A stretch of 64,000 nucleotides of DNA from Streptomyces bauhiniae (GCF_004784475.1 NZ_SRRT01000003.1:248001-312000), one strand, 5' to 3'. Shown: positions 27,350 to 36,725, numbered from the stretch's first letter. A program made the numbers and translations. The notes: a model not told the origin generated them from the letters alone.

Positions 27350-27523
27350 ATGGCCAAGAACAAGAACCGCAAGCAGACCGGCCCGAAGAACCGCGCTTCC
27401 CAGGCCGAGCAGTCCCAGCGCTCCGCCGAGCAGGCCCCCGAGGCGCAGGAGGCCACCGCCCAGATCGCGGGCGGCCAGCAGGACTACACCCGCAAGCAGA
27501 ACAAGCGCTTCGGCCACAACTGA
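27350..27523 (+). CDS. 57-aa basic, Gln/Lys/Ala-rich protein, unknown function
   Basis: ATG at 27350 and TGA at 27521-27523. The peptide starts MAKNKNRKQTGPKNRASQ and ends DYTRKQNKRFGHN. It is highly charged, with no cysteine and no membrane helix, and probably largely disordered. A perfect AGGAGG lies 9 nt before the ATG, a -35/-10 pair lies upstream, and a strong terminator follows 40 bp later, so it has all the marks of a stand-alone, well-expressed gene. I do not know its function. It is below the length cut-off of many gene callers. Confidence 0.8.
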   Translation: MAKNKNRKQTGPKNRASQAEQSQRSAEQAPEAQEATAQIAGGQQDYTRKQNKRFGHN

Positions 27524-27562
27524 GTGCCGCTACACGGCATTTGAGCTGGCAGTGAGCATATG

Positions 27563-27597
27563 AAAAGGGGCGCACCTCCGCGGGGTGCGCCCCTTTT
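27563..27597. terminator. Bidirectional terminator with U-tracts on both sides
   Basis: Perfect 14-bp stem (27563-27576 with 27584-27597) with a 7-nt loop. The arms end in AAAA and TTTT, so both strands give a hairpin ending in U residues. It serves the 57-aa gene (+) and dnaE (-). Confidence 0.93.
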
Positions 27598-27632
27598 GCT
27601 CTGCCTGTCGCCGTGCTCTGGGTACCGCCGGC

Positions 27633-30600
27633 TCAGCCGGTCAGGCAGGACGGGCCGAGCAGGACCTTCAGGTCGCCGTAGAGCGCGGGGTCGGGCTTGA
27701 CCCGGTGCCGGTCCAGGCGCAGCACCGTGGTCTTGCGCGGGCCCTGGAGCTTGATACGGACCTCGCTGTCGCCCTTGTGGTGGCTGAGGATCTCGCCGAG
27801 GCGGCTGATCATCGGCGGGGTGACCCGGACCGCCGGGATGGTCAGCACCACGGGCGCGTTGGTGCCCGCGTTGGACAGGTCGGGGACCTGGAGCTCCATG
27901 GCGACGAGCCGGGGCACGTCCTCCCTCTTGTCGAGCCGGCCCTTGACGAACACCACGGCGTCCTCGACGAGTTGGGTCGAGACGAGCTGGTAGGTCGCCG
28001 GGAAGAACATGCACTCGATGGAGCCCGCCAGGTCCTCCACGGTGGCGATGGCCCAGGCGTTGCCCTGCTTGGTCATCTTGCGCTGGAGGCCGGAGATGAT
28101 GCCGCCGATGGTCACCACCGCGCCGTCGGAGTGCTCGCCGCCGGTCAACTGGGAGATGCCCGCGTCGGCCTTGTCGGAGAGCACGTGCTCCAGGCCGAAG
28201 AGCGGGTGGTCGGAGACGTAGAGACCGAGCATCTCCCGCTCCTGGGCGAGGAGATAGGTCTTCTCCCACTCCTCGTCGGTGAACTGGACGTCGAGTCCGA
28301 AGCCGGGCTCGTCACCCGCGTCGTCGCCCATGCCGCCGAAGAGGTCGAACTGCCCCTCGGCCTCCTTGCGCTTGACCGCGACGACGTTGTCGATCATCGG
28401 CTCGTACTGCGCGGTGAGGCCCTTGCGGGTGTGGTTCATCGAGTCGAAGGCGCCGGCCTTGATCAGCGACTCGGTGGTGCGCTTGTTGCAGGCGACCGCC
28501 TCGACCTTGTCGAGGTAGTCCGGGAAGGACAGGTACTTCCCCTTGGTCTTGCGGCCCCGGATGATCGCCTCGACCACGTTGGTGCCCACGTTGCGCACCG
28601 CGGAGAGGCCGAAGAGGATCACGTCGTCGCCCTGGGCGGCGAAGTTGGACTCCGACTCGTTGACGTTCGGCGGGAGCACCTTGATGCCCATGCGGCGGCA
28701 CTCGTTGAGGTAGACGGCCGACTTGTCCTTGTCGTCCTTGACCGAGGTCAGCAGTCCGGCCATGTATTCGGCCGGGTAGTTGGCCTTGAGGTAGGCGGTC
28801 CAGTAGGACACCAGGCCGTACGCGGCGGAGTGCGCCTTGTTGAACGCGTAGCCGGCGAAGGGGACCAGCACGTCCCACAGGGCCTGGATGGCCTCGTCGC
28901 TGAAGCCCTTGTCGCGGGCGCCCTTCTGGAACAGGACGAAGTTCTTGGCCAGTTCCTCGGGCTTCTTCTTGCCCATCACACGGCGGAGGATGTCGGCCTC
29001 GCCGAGCGAGTAGCCCGCGATGATCTGGGCGGCCTTCTGCACCTGCTCCTGGTACACGATCAGGCCGTGGGTGACGTCCAGGACCTCCCGGAGCGGCTCC
29101 TCCAGCTCCGGGTGGATCGGCGTGATCTCCTGCTGCCCGTTCTTGCGCAGGGCGTAGTTGGTGTGGGAGTTCATGCCCATCGGGCCCGGCCGGTACAGGG
29201 CCGAGACGGCGGAGATGTCTTCGAAGTTGTCCGGCTTCATCAGGCGCAGCAGCGAGCGCATGGGGCCGCCGTCGAACTGGAAGACGCCGAGGGTGTCGCC
29301 GCGCTGGAGCAGTTCGAAGGTCTTGGGGTCGTCGAGCGGGAGGCTCAGGAGATCGATGTCGATCCCCTTGTTGGCCTTCACCATCTTGACGGCGTCGTCC
29401 ATGATCGTGAGGTTGCGCAGGCCCAGGAAGTCCATCTTCAGCAGGCCGAGCGACTCACAGCTCGGGTAGTCCCACTGGGTGATGGTCACGCCGTCGGTGT
29501 GCCTCACCCACACCGGGACGTGCTCGGTGATGGTCTCGCTGGACATGATCACGCCGGCGGCGTGCACACCCATCTGCCGGACCAGGCCCTCCACACCGCG
29601 CGCGGTGTCGATGACCTTCTTGACGTCCGGTTCGTTCTCGTACATCGACCGGACCTCGCCCGCCTCCGAGTACCGGGGGTGCTCGGGGTTGGTGATGCCG
29701 TCGATGTTGATGCCCTTGCCGAGGACGTCGGCGGGCATGGCCTTGGTGATCCGGTCGCCCATCGCGTACGGGTAGCCCAGCACGCGCGCGGAGTCCTTGA
29801 TCGCGTTCTTGGCCTTGATGGTGCCGTAGGTGCCGATCATGGCGACCTTGTCGGCGCCGTACTTCTCGGTCACGTACCGGATCACCTCGACGCGCCTGCG
29901 CTCGTCGAAGTCGATGTCGACATCGGGCATCGAGATGCGCTCGGGGTTGAGGAACCGCTCGAAGATCAGGCCGTGCGGGATCGGGTCGAGGTCGGTGATG
30001 CCCATGGCGTAGGCGACGATCGAGCCGGCCGCGGAGCCTCGGCCGGGGCCGACCGCGATGCCGTTGTTCTTGGCCCACATGATGAAGTCGGCGACCACGA
30101 GGAAGTAGCCGGGGAAGCCCATCGAGATGATGACGTCCATCTCGTACTCGGCCTGCTTCTGGCGGTCGTCGGGGACGCCGTCGGGGAAGCGGCGCTCCAT
30201 GCCGCGGCGCACCTCCTCCTTGAACCAGGTGACCTCGGTGTAGCCGTCGGGGATGTCGAACTTGGGCATGAGGTTCTTGGCCTCGAACATGCCCGTGGTG
30301 TCGACCATCTCGGCCACCAGGAGGGTGTTGGCGCAGCCCTCCTGCCAGGCGTCGGAGGAGTCGATGGCGTACATCTCGTCCGTGGACTTCAGGTAGTAGC
30401 CGGTGCCGTCGAACTTGAAGCGGCCGGGCTCGGAGAGGTTCTTGCCGGTCTGGATGCACAGCAGGGCGTCGTGGGCGGCCGCCTCGTGCGCGTAGGTGTA
30501 GTGCGAGTCGTTGGTGACCAGCGGGGGGATGCCGAGCTTCTTGCCGATCTCCAGCAGGCCGTCGCGGACCCGGTGCTCGATGTCGATGCCGTGGTCCATC

Positions 30601-31172
30601 AGCTCCAGGAAGTACTTGTCCTTGCCGAAGATGTCCTGGTAGTCGGAGGCGGCCTTGAGGGCCTCGTCGAACTGGCCGAGCCGGAGCCGGGTCTGCACCT
30701 CGCCGGAGGGGCAGCCGGTGGAGGCCACGATCCCCTCGGACCACTTGGCGATGGTCTCCTTGTCCATCCGGGGCCACTTCTGCAGCCAGCCCTCGGCGTA
30801 CGCGTCGGAGGACAGCCGGAAGATGTTGTGCAGGCCGGTCTTGTTCACCGCCCACATCGTCTTGTGGGTGTAACCGCCGGAGCCGGAGACGTCGTCCCGC
30901 TTCTGGTGCGGCTGGCCCCACTGGATCTTGCGCTTGTTGCGCCGGGACTCGGGGGCGACATACGCCTCGATCCCGATGATCGGGGTGATCCCGGCCTTCT
31001 TCGCGGAGTGGAAGAAGTCGTACGCCCCGTGCAGGTTGCCGTGGTCGGACATGGCGATGTGCGTCATGTCCATCTCGTTGCAGGCGTTGAACATGTCCTT
31101 GAGCCGCGCGGCACCGTCCAGCAGCGAGTACTGGGTGTGGACGTGCAGGTGCGTGAAGGGCGGCTTCGACAC
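27633..31172 (-). CDS. dnaE: Replicative DNA polymerase III alpha subunit
   Basis: 1179 aa, full length for actinobacterial DnaE1, the chromosomal replicase. The N-terminal PHP domain has intact metal motifs (FTHLHVHTQYSLLDG, AMSDHGNLHGAYDF). The polymerase core shows GPGRGSAAGSIVAYA and MPDVDIDFDERRR with catalytic aspartates, and KAHSAAYGLVSYWTAYLK. The C-terminus carries an OB fold (GAVVTIGGIISGLQRKMTK). GTG at 31172 has GGAGG 8 nt upstream; an upstream in-frame extension of 35 codons lacks a conserved sequence. The intact PHP residues suggest built-in proofreading, as shown for mycobacterial DnaE1. Confidence 0.97.
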   Translation of the reverse strand: MSKPPFTHLHVHTQYSLLDGAARLKDMFNACNEMDMTHIAMSDHGNLHGAYDFFHSAKKAGITPIIGIEAYVAPESRRNKRKIQWGQPHQKRDDVSGSGGYTHKTMWAVNKTGLHNIFRLSSDAYAEGWLQKWPRMDKETIAKWSEGIVASTGCPSGEVQTRLRLGQFDEALKAASDYQDIFGKDKYFLELMDHGIDIEHRVRDGLLEIGKKLGIPPLVTNDSHYTYAHEAAAHDALLCIQTGKNLSEPGRFKFDGTGYYLKSTDEMYAIDSSDAWQEGCANTLLVAEMVDTTGMFEAKNLMPKFDIPDGYTEVTWFKEEVRRGMERRFPDGVPDDRQKQAEYEMDVIISMGFPGYFLVVADFIMWAKNNGIAVGPGRGSAAGSIVAYAMGITDLDPIPHGLIFERFLNPERISMPDVDIDFDERRRVEVIRYVTEKYGADKVAMIGTYGTIKAKNAIKDSARVLGYPYAMGDRITKAMPADVLGKGINIDGITNPEHPRYSEAGEVRSMYENEPDVKKVIDTARGVEGLVRQMGVHAAGVIMSSETITEHVPVWVRHTDGVTITQWDYPSCESLGLLKMDFLGLRNLTIMDDAVKMVKANKGIDIDLLSLPLDDPKTFELLQRGDTLGVFQFDGGPMRSLLRLMKPDNFEDISAVSALYRPGPMGMNSHTNYALRKNGQQEITPIHPELEEPLREVLDVTHGLIVYQEQVQKAAQIIAGYSLGEADILRRVMGKKKPEELAKNFVLFQKGARDKGFSDEAIQALWDVLVPFAGYAFNKAHSAAYGLVSYWTAYLKANYPAEYMAGLLTSVKDDKDKSAVYLNECRRMGIKVLPPNVNESESNFAAQGDDVILFGLSAVRNVGTNVVEAIIRGRKTKGKYLSFPDYLDKVEAVACNKRTTESLIKAGAFDSMNHTRKGLTAQYEPMIDNVVAVKRKEAEGQFDLFGGMGDDAGDEPGFGLDVQFTDEEWEKTYLLAQEREMLGLYVSDHPLFGLEHVLSDKADAGISQLTGGEHSDGAVVTIGGIISGLQRKMTKQGNAWAIATVEDLAGSIECMFFPATYQLVSTQLVEDAVVFVKGRLDKREDVPRLVAMELQVPDLSNAGTNAPVVLTIPAVRVTPPMISRLGEILSHHKGDSEVRIKLQGPRKTTVLRLDRHRVKPDPALYGDLKVLLGPSCLTG

Positions 31173-31383
31173 GGTTTCGGCCTCCGGATGAACAAGAAGG
31201 GGACAGCGAGGAAGTCTATGCCCCGGCACTGACACCGCCGGGCCCGGTCCGCGTACCTTCAGATGGGAACCGGGCACTCCGGCGCGGCGTCGCCCGTTGT
31301 GGACGGGGAGAGCGCGGCGCTACGGCTCCCTCCGTGTTCCCGCTCACCTCGACGCACGATCCCGCACCAGGAGGCACCCCGCG

Positions 31384-32712
31384 ATGTCGGTTTCCCAGCT
31401 CAGCGACGAGCAGCGCGGCGAGGAGATCCTCGCCGTCTTCGACACCGCCTTCGGCCGGCTGCTGGCCGCGGACCCGGCCGCGTTCCGGGTGAAGTTCCGC
31501 AAGATGGCCGCGAGCGCCTTCGCCTTCTACCGGGGCACGGCCAGCCTCTTCTACCACGACCTCGACGCCGAGAAGCGGGGCGGCCCGTACCTGGACGAGC
31601 GCACCTCGCGGGTGTGGGTGCACGGCGACCTGCACGCCGAGAACTTCGGCACCTACATGGACTCCAACGGCCGCCTGGTGTTCAACGTCAACGACTTCGA
31701 CGAGGCGTACGTCGGCCCCTTCACCTGGGACCTCAAGCGCTTCGCCGCCTCCATCGCGCTGATCGGGTACGCGAAGGCGCTGAGCGACGAGCAGATCACC
31801 GAGCTGGTGACGGTCTACGCGGTCGCCTACCGCGAGCGCATCCGCGCCCTGGCCACCGGCGCCAAGGACGACGAGGTGCCGCCCTTCACCCTGGACACCG
31901 CCCAGGGCCCGCTGCTGGACGCGCTGCGCGACGCCCGCTCGCTGACCCGGTTCGGGCTGCTGGAGTCGATGACGGAGATCCGCGACTTCGAGCGCCGGTT
32001 CGCGCCGGGCGGCGGCTCGGTCGAGCTGGACGCGGCCACCCGGTACAAGGTGCTGGCGGCCTTCGACGGCTATCTGGAGACGCTCCCGGATTCCTCGCTG
32101 GCCCGCCCGGAGTCGTACCGGGTCAAGGACGTCGTGGGGCGGCGGGGCATCGGCATCGGCTCGGCCGGGCTGCCCTCGTACAACATCCTGCTGGAGGGGG
32201 CGACGGACGCGCTGGAGAACGATGTGGTGATCTACATCAAGCAGGCGCAGACCCCGGCCGTCTCCCGGCACATCACGGACCCGGCCATCGCCGGCTACTT
32301 CCAGCACGAGGGCCACCGCACGGTGATCTCGCAGCGCGCCCTCCAGGCGCACGCCGACCCGTGGCTGGGCTGGACCGAGCTGGACGGCGCGGGCCAGCTC
32401 GTCGCCGAGATCTCGCCGTACGCGGTCGACCTGGACTGGGGCGACATCGACGACCCGGAGGAGATCGCGGCCGTCGTCGCCGACCTGGGCCGGGCCACGG
32501 CCACCATGCACGCGGCGGCGGACGAGACCACCTCGGGCGAGTCCCTGGTGCCGTTCTCCACCGAGCGGGCCATCGACGCGGCCATCGCGGGCGACGAGGA
32601 GGGCTTCGCGCCCCTGCTGGTGGACTTCGCGCACAGCTACGGCGCCCGGGCCCGCGCCGACCACCAGACGTTCCTGGACCTGTTCCGCAACGGCCGGATT
32701 CCGGGGCTGTAG
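31384..32712 (+). CDS. DUF2252-family protein (kinase-like fold)
   Basis: 442 aa. DUF2252 proteins look like aminoglycoside-phosphotransferase/kinase folds. The characteristic blocks are visible: FRKMAASAFAFYRGTASLFY, VWVHGDLHAENFGTY (the catalytic-loop-like HGDxHxxN motif), VFNVNDFDEAYVGPFTWDLKR (DFD), and VIYIKQAQTPAVSRHI. These residues suggest ATP binding and phosphotransfer, but no substrate is known. ATG at 31384 has AGGAGG 9 nt upstream. A longer in-frame version starting at 31297 lacks support. Confidence 0.87.
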   Translation: MSVSQLSDEQRGEEILAVFDTAFGRLLAADPAAFRVKFRKMAASAFAFYRGTASLFYHDLDAEKRGGPYLDERTSRVWVHGDLHAENFGTYMDSNGRLVFNVNDFDEAYVGPFTWDLKRFAASIALIGYAKALSDEQITELVTVYAVAYRERIRALATGAKDDEVPPFTLDTAQGPLLDALRDARSLTRFGLLESMTEIRDFERRFAPGGGSVELDAATRYKVLAAFDGYLETLPDSSLARPESYRVKDVVGRRGIGIGSAGLPSYNILLEGATDALENDVVIYIKQAQTPAVSRHITDPAIAGYFQHEGHRTVISQRALQAHADPWLGWTELDGAGQLVAEISPYAVDLDWGDIDDPEEIAAVVADLGRATATMHAAADETTSGESLVPFSTERAIDAAIAGDEEGFAPLLVDFAHSYGARARADHQTFLDLFRNGRIPGL

Positions 32713-32719
32713 CCGGCGC

Positions 32720-32736
32720 ACACCCTTTACGGGTGT
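32720..32736 (+). terminator. Small hairpin after the DUF2252 gene
   Basis: 6-bp arms (ACACCC at 32720-32725, GGGTGT at 32731-32736) with a 5-nt loop, 8 bp after the stop codon. It is weak compared with the other terminators here. Confidence 0.4.
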
Positions 32737-32770
32737 CTCACAGCGGTCCGTGACACACTCTCCTCTCGCT

Positions 32771-33472
32771 ATGGACATATCCGGGACCCAGCTCAGAGCC
32801 GTGCGCGCGGCGCTGTTCACGGCCTTCACCGTGACGCTCAGCACCGCGTCGCACGTGCTGCTGTCCCGGTCCCCGCTGCCGGTGGCGACCGTCCTCGCGG
32901 TCGCCGCCGGGGTGTTCACCGCCGCGTACGCGCTGGCGGGCCGGGAGCGCGGCTTCGGCCCGATCGCGGCCCTGCTGGTCCCGCTGGAGCTGGCCGCCGA
33001 CACGGTGTTCACCACCGGCCAGCACGCCTGCTACGGCCGGGCCGGCGGCCCGGTCACCGGTCCGCTGCACGCGGTGGGCCTGGACCTGCTGTGCCGGGGC
33101 GGCGCGGTCGGCGGCCCGCTGGCCCATGTCGCCGGTGTCCCCAGCTCCCCGGACCGCGCGGGCGCGCTGCTCGCGCACACCGACCCGGCCGCCTCCTGGC
33201 TGCTGCTCGCCGCGCACATCGGGGTGGGGCTGCTGGCCGCCGCCTGGCTGCGCCGGGGCGAGCGGGCCCTGGCCGAGCTGGTACGGGCCCTCGGCGCGAC
33301 CACGTTCCGGCCGCTGCTGCTGGCGGTCGCCGTCGGTGCGGTCCGGCCGGCCCCGGCCCGCCGGACGCCCCGCCCGGCGCCGCGTCCGGCCGCCGCGCGG
33401 GCCGCCCTGCTCCTCGCGCACTCCCTGGGACGGCGCGGACCGCCGTGCTCCCTCGCGCTCGCCCACCCCTGA
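32771..33472 (+). CDS. Membrane protein of unknown function
   Basis: 233 aa. Four hydrophobic segments (about residues 12-32, 38-56, 62-80 and 137-160) precede an Arg/Pro/Ala-rich C-terminus (about 185-233). Between helices 3 and 4 lies a His/Cys-containing extracytoplasmic loop (TTGQHACYGRAGG; DLLCRGG) that could bind a ligand. ATG at 32771 is chosen; a GTG at 32750 is in frame. No family is recognised. It lies between the DUF2252 gene and a DsbA-like gene on the same strand. Confidence 0.6.
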   Translation: MDISGTQLRAVRAALFTAFTVTLSTASHVLLSRSPLPVATVLAVAAGVFTAAYALAGRERGFGPIAALLVPLELAADTVFTTGQHACYGRAGGPVTGPLHAVGLDLLCRGGAVGGPLAHVAGVPSSPDRAGALLAHTDPAASWLLLAAHIGVGLLAAAWLRRGERALAELVRALGATTFRPLLLAVAVGAVRPAPARRTPRPAPRPAAARAALLLAHSLGRRGPPCSLALAHP

Positions 33473-33563
33473 GCGACACCGAGCACGATTCCGTTCCCAC
33501 ACATATCCCGCGCACACGTACCTCGCGTACGGCATGTGCGCGTCCCCTATGGAGATCACCAAC

Positions 33564-34388
33564 ATGAGCAAGCGGAACACCCAGGCGGCGAAGACGGCGG
33601 CGCGTGAGCGGCTGCGCGAGGAGCGCGAGCGCCAGGCCAAGCGGGACAAGGTGAAGCGGCAGGCGATCGTCGGCCTGTCGGTGGTGGCGGTGCTCGCCGC
33701 CGCGGGCGGCATAGGCTACGCGGTCGTCCAGAACAACAAGCCGAGCGGCTGGGAGGCTGCCGAGAAGGCCACTCTGGTCAAGCCCGCCCACACCACGGGC
33801 AAGGACGGCACCACGGTCGTCATCGGCAAGGACACCGCGAAGAAGACCCTCGTGATGTACGAGGACCCCCGCTGCCCGGTCTGCGCCCAGTTCGAGCAGG
33901 CGTCCGGCGCCACGGTGGACAAGGACGTCGCGGACGGCAAGTACAAGATCCAGTACGTCGGCGCGACCTTCATCGACAACAACATCCCGGGCGAGGGCTC
34001 CAAGAACGCGCTCAGCGCGCTCGGCGCGGCCCTGAACGTCGACCCGGAGGCGTTCCTCAAGTACAAGGCGGCGCTGTACTCGGCGAAGTACCACCCCGAC
34101 GAGCAGGAGGACAAGTTCAAGAGCGACGACTACCTGATCAAGGTGGCCGACACCGTGCCCGCGCTCAAGGGCAACGCGGCCTTCCAGAAGGCCGTGAAGA
34201 ACGGCACCTACGACAAGTGGGCGCTGGTGATGAGCGACAAGTTCAACACGGACGGCAAGAAGTACGACTTCCAGGGCACGCCGACCCTGCTCATGGACGG
34301 CAAGAAGGTCACCGGCTCCGACGGCCAGAACGCGCCGATGACGCAGGGCGAGTACGTCACCGCGATCACCAAGGCCCTCAAGGGCTGA
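33564..34388 (+). CDS. Membrane-anchored DsbA-like thioredoxin-fold protein (CPVC)
   Basis: 274 aa. The layout is the same as the protein at 2989-3765: a highly charged cytoplasmic N-terminus (about 34 residues), one membrane helix (35-55), then a DsbA-like domain with the redox motif CPVC in YEDPRCPVCAQFE (near residues 108-111) and cis-Pro in QGTPTLLMDG. Unlike its paralogue it has few other cysteines. The ATG at 33564 has GGAG 9 nt upstream. It probably acts on disulfides in exported proteins. A strong terminator follows. Confidence 0.87.
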   Translation: MSKRNTQAAKTAARERLREERERQAKRDKVKRQAIVGLSVVAVLAAAGGIGYAVVQNNKPSGWEAAEKATLVKPAHTTGKDGTTVVIGKDTAKKTLVMYEDPRCPVCAQFEQASGATVDKDVADGKYKIQYVGATFIDNNIPGEGSKNALSALGAALNVDPEAFLKYKAALYSAKYHPDEQEDKFKSDDYLIKVADTVPALKGNAAFQKAVKNGTYDKWALVMSDKFNTDGKKYDFQGTPTLLMDGKKVTGSDGQNAPMTQGEYVTAITKALKG

Positions 34389-34414
34389 CCCTCTGGCGCT
34401 GAGGGGCACCGCGT

Positions 34415-34451
34415 GAAGAGCGGGCGAACTTTCGGGGTTCGCCCGCTCTTC
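34415..34451 (+). terminator. Strong hairpin terminator
   Basis: Perfect 15-bp stem (34415-34429 with 34437-34451) with a 7-nt loop between the DsbA-like gene and phoD. Confidence 0.88.
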
Positions 34452-34466
34452 GGGCATACCGATCAG

Positions 34467-34472
34467 TAACCT
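34467..34472 (+). promoter_or_regulatory. -10 box of putative leaderless phoD promoter
   Basis: TAACCT ends 8 nt before the GTG at 34481. It lies just downstream of the preceding terminator, as expected for an independent transcript with its 5' end at the start codon. Confidence 0.5.
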
Positions 34473-34480
34473 GATCGGCC

Positions 34481-36151
34481 GTGACCAGTCCCCACAGATC
34501 CGTCGAGGCCGTACCGGCCCGCAACACCCTTGCGCCCAGCCGCCGTACGGTCGTCAAGGCCGCGGCGGCCGGCGCCGTCCTGGCCGGGCCGCTCGCCGCG
34601 GCGCTCCCGGCCCGCGCCGCCACCGCGGCCCCCGTCTTCCTGCACGGTGTCGCCTCCGGCGACCCGCTGCCCGACGGCGTCCTGCTCTGGACGCGGGTGA
34701 CCCCCGTGCCCGAGGCGCTGCCCGGCTCCGGCATCGGCCCGGACACCGAGGTCGGCTGGGCCGTCGCCCGCGACAAGGCGTTCACCGACGTCGTCGCCGC
34801 CGGCTCCACCACCGCCACGGCGGCCACCGACCACACCGTGAAGGCCGACATCCGGGGTCTGCAGCCGGGCACCGACTACTGGTTCCGCTTCACCAGCGGC
34901 GGCGCCGAGTCCCCCGTGGCCCGCACCCGCACCGCGCCCGCCGCCGACGCGGCCGTGACCGGTCTGCGCTTCGGCGTGGTCTCCTGCGCCAACTGGGAGG
35001 CGGGCTACTTCAGCCCCTACCGCCACCTCGCGGCCCGCGGCGACCTGGACGCCTGGCTGCACCTGGGCGACTACATCTACGAGTACGGCACCGGCGAGTA
35101 CGGCACGCGGGACACCGTGGTGCGCCCGCACTCCCCCGCGCACGAGATCCTCACCCTGGCCGACTACCGGATACGGCACGCCACCTACAAGACCGACCCC
35201 GACCTCCAGGCGCTGCACCTGGCCGCGCCGGTCGTCGCCATCTGGGACGACCACGAGTTCGCGGACAACGCCTGGTCGGGCGGCGCCACCAACCACACCG
35301 AGGGCGCCGAGGGCGCGTGGGCGGCCCGTCAGGCGGCCGCGAAGCAGGCGTACTTCGAGTGGATGCCGGTCCGCCCGGCCGTCGCGGGCACCACCTACCG
35401 CAGGCTGCGCTTCGGCAAGCTGGCCGACCTGTCCCTGCTGGACCTGCGCTCGTTCCGCTCCCAGCAGGCGGCCACTGCCTCCGGCTCGGTCGACGACCCG
35501 GACCGCACGCTCACCGGGCGGGCCCAACTGGACTGGCTCAAGGCCGGGTTGAAGGCGTCGGACACCAAGTGGCGGCTGGTCGGCAACTCGGTGATGATCT
35601 CGCCGTTCGCGGTGGGCGCCCTCTCCGCCGATCTGCTCCGGCCGCTGGCGAAGCTGCTCGGGCTGCCGCAGGAGGGCATCGCCGTCAACACCGACCAGTG
35701 GGACGGCTACACCGACGACCGGCGCGAACTCCTGGCCCACCTCAAGGCCAACGCCATCGGCAACACCGTCTTCCTCACCGGTGACATCCACATGGCGTGG
35801 GCCAACGACGTGCCCCACGACGCGGGCACCTACCCGCTGTCGGCGTCGGCGGCCACCGAGTTCGTGGTCACCTCGCTCACCTCGGACAACCTCGACGACA
35901 TCGTGAAGGTCCCCGAGGGCACCGTCTCGGCCGTCGCCGCGCCGGTCATCCAGGCCGCCAACCGGCACGTCCACTGGGTCGACACCGACCGCCACGGCTA
36001 CGGGGTGCTCGACATCACCGCCGAGCGGGCGCAGATGGACTACTACGTGATCTCCGACCGCAGGAGCCCCGACGCCACGTCGGCGTGGGCCCGTTCGTAC
36101 CGCACCCGCAGCGGCACGCAGAAGGTGGAGCGGAGTTACACGCCGGTGTAG
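34481..36151 (+). CDS. phoD: Secreted alkaline phosphatase/phosphodiesterase, PhoD family
   Basis: 556 aa. The N-terminal twin-arginine signal is [17 protein letters not shown] with an Ala-X-Ala-type site near PARAATA, so it is exported folded by Tat. A fibronectin-like PhoD N-terminal domain ([19 protein letters not shown]) precedes the metallophosphatase core with [35 protein letters not shown] and [13 protein letters not shown], the Fe/Ca ligand motifs of PhoD. It releases phosphate from organic esters and diesters outside the cell. No PHO box was identified by eye. Confidence 0.94.
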   Translation: MTSPHRSVEAVPARNTLAPSRRTVVKAAAAGAVLAGPLAAALPARAATAAPVFLHGVASGDPLPDGVLLWTRVTPVPEALPGSGIGPDTEVGWAVARDKAFTDVVAAGSTTATAATDHTVKADIRGLQPGTDYWFRFTSGGAESPVARTRTAPAADAAVTGLRFGVVSCANWEAGYFSPYRHLAARGDLDAWLHLGDYIYEYGTGEYGTRDTVVRPHSPAHEILTLADYRIRHATYKTDPDLQALHLAAPVVAIWDDHEFADNAWSGGATNHTEGAEGAWAARQAAAKQAYFEWMPVRPAVAGTTYRRLRFGKLADLSLLDLRSFRSQQAATASGSVDDPDRTLTGRAQLDWLKAGLKASDTKWRLVGNSVMISPFAVGALSADLLRPLAKLLGLPQEGIAVNTDQWDGYTDDRRELLAHLKANAIGNTVFLTGDIHMAWANDVPHDAGTYPLSASAATEFVVTSLTSDNLDDIVKVPEGTVSAVAAPVIQAANRHVHWVDTDRHGYGVLDITAERAQMDYYVISDRRSPDATSAWARSYRTRSGTQKVERSYTPV

Positions 36152-36155
36152 CGGC

Positions 36156-36725
36156 TCACAGGCTCTCCAGGAAGCCGAGCGCCACCCGCCAGGTGGCCTC
36201 GGCGGCCTCGGCGTCGTAGTCGGGCAGGTCGCGGTCCATGTAGAGGTGGCCGGCGCCGGGGTAGCGGTAGACCTCCACGTCCGCTCCGGTGCGGCCCATC
36301 TGGAGGTACCAGGCGCTCAGCCAGTCGTCCGTCTCGAACGGGTCCGGCTCGGCCACGTGCAACTGCACCGGCAGCTCGTCCGTGAAGGCGTTCGGTGCGA
36401 TGTCCGAGGTGCCCTGGAGGAGCAGCAGCCCGCGCGCCTTGTCGTCGCCGAGGGCCAGGGTCTGCGCGATGGAGCCGCCGAGCGAGAACCCCGAGTAGAC
36501 GAGCCCTCGGTCGGAGTAGGGGGCGACGGCGAGCACGGCCCGCTTCAGCAGTTCTTCCTTGCCGACGGACTGCTGGTACTCCATGCCTTCCTCGACCGAG
36601 TCGAAGGTGCGGCCCTCGAAGAGGTCCGGCGTCCACACCTCGTGCCCGGCCGCGCGCAGCCGGTCCGCCGCGTCGCGTACCGCGGGGGTGAGCCCGTACG
36701 CCGAGTGAAAGAGCATGATGTTCAT
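36156..36725 (-). CDS. Dienelactone hydrolase-family alpha/beta hydrolase
   Basis: 189 aa. Alpha/beta-hydrolase with nucleophile elbow SGFSLGGSIA, an acid in HVAEPDPFETDDW, and the histidine in YPGAGHLYMDRDLPDYD, the GHxFxD-like block typical of the DLH family. The nucleophile is serine, whereas classical dienelactone hydrolases use cysteine, so esterase or lipase-like activity is more likely than lactone cleavage. ATG at 36725; the next ATG three codons later is possible. Its stop is 4 bp from the convergent phoD stop. Confidence 0.88.
   Translation of the reverse strand: MNIMLFHSAYGLTPAVRDAADRLRAAGHEVWTPDLFEGRTFDSVEEGMEYQQSVGKEELLKRAVLAVAPYSDRGLVYSGFSLGGSIAQTLALGDDKARGLLLLQGTSDIAPNAFTDELPVQLHVAEPDPFETDDWLSAWYLQMGRTGADVEVYRYPGAGHLYMDRDLPDYDAEAAEATWRVALGFLESL

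Noticed and set aside
27585..31232. 1215-codon open frame on the plus strand opposite dnaE
   Set aside because: It is the mirror of dnaE caused by GC-rich third positions. It has low-complexity Val/Gly/Asp/His composition, no recognisable domain and no start signals.
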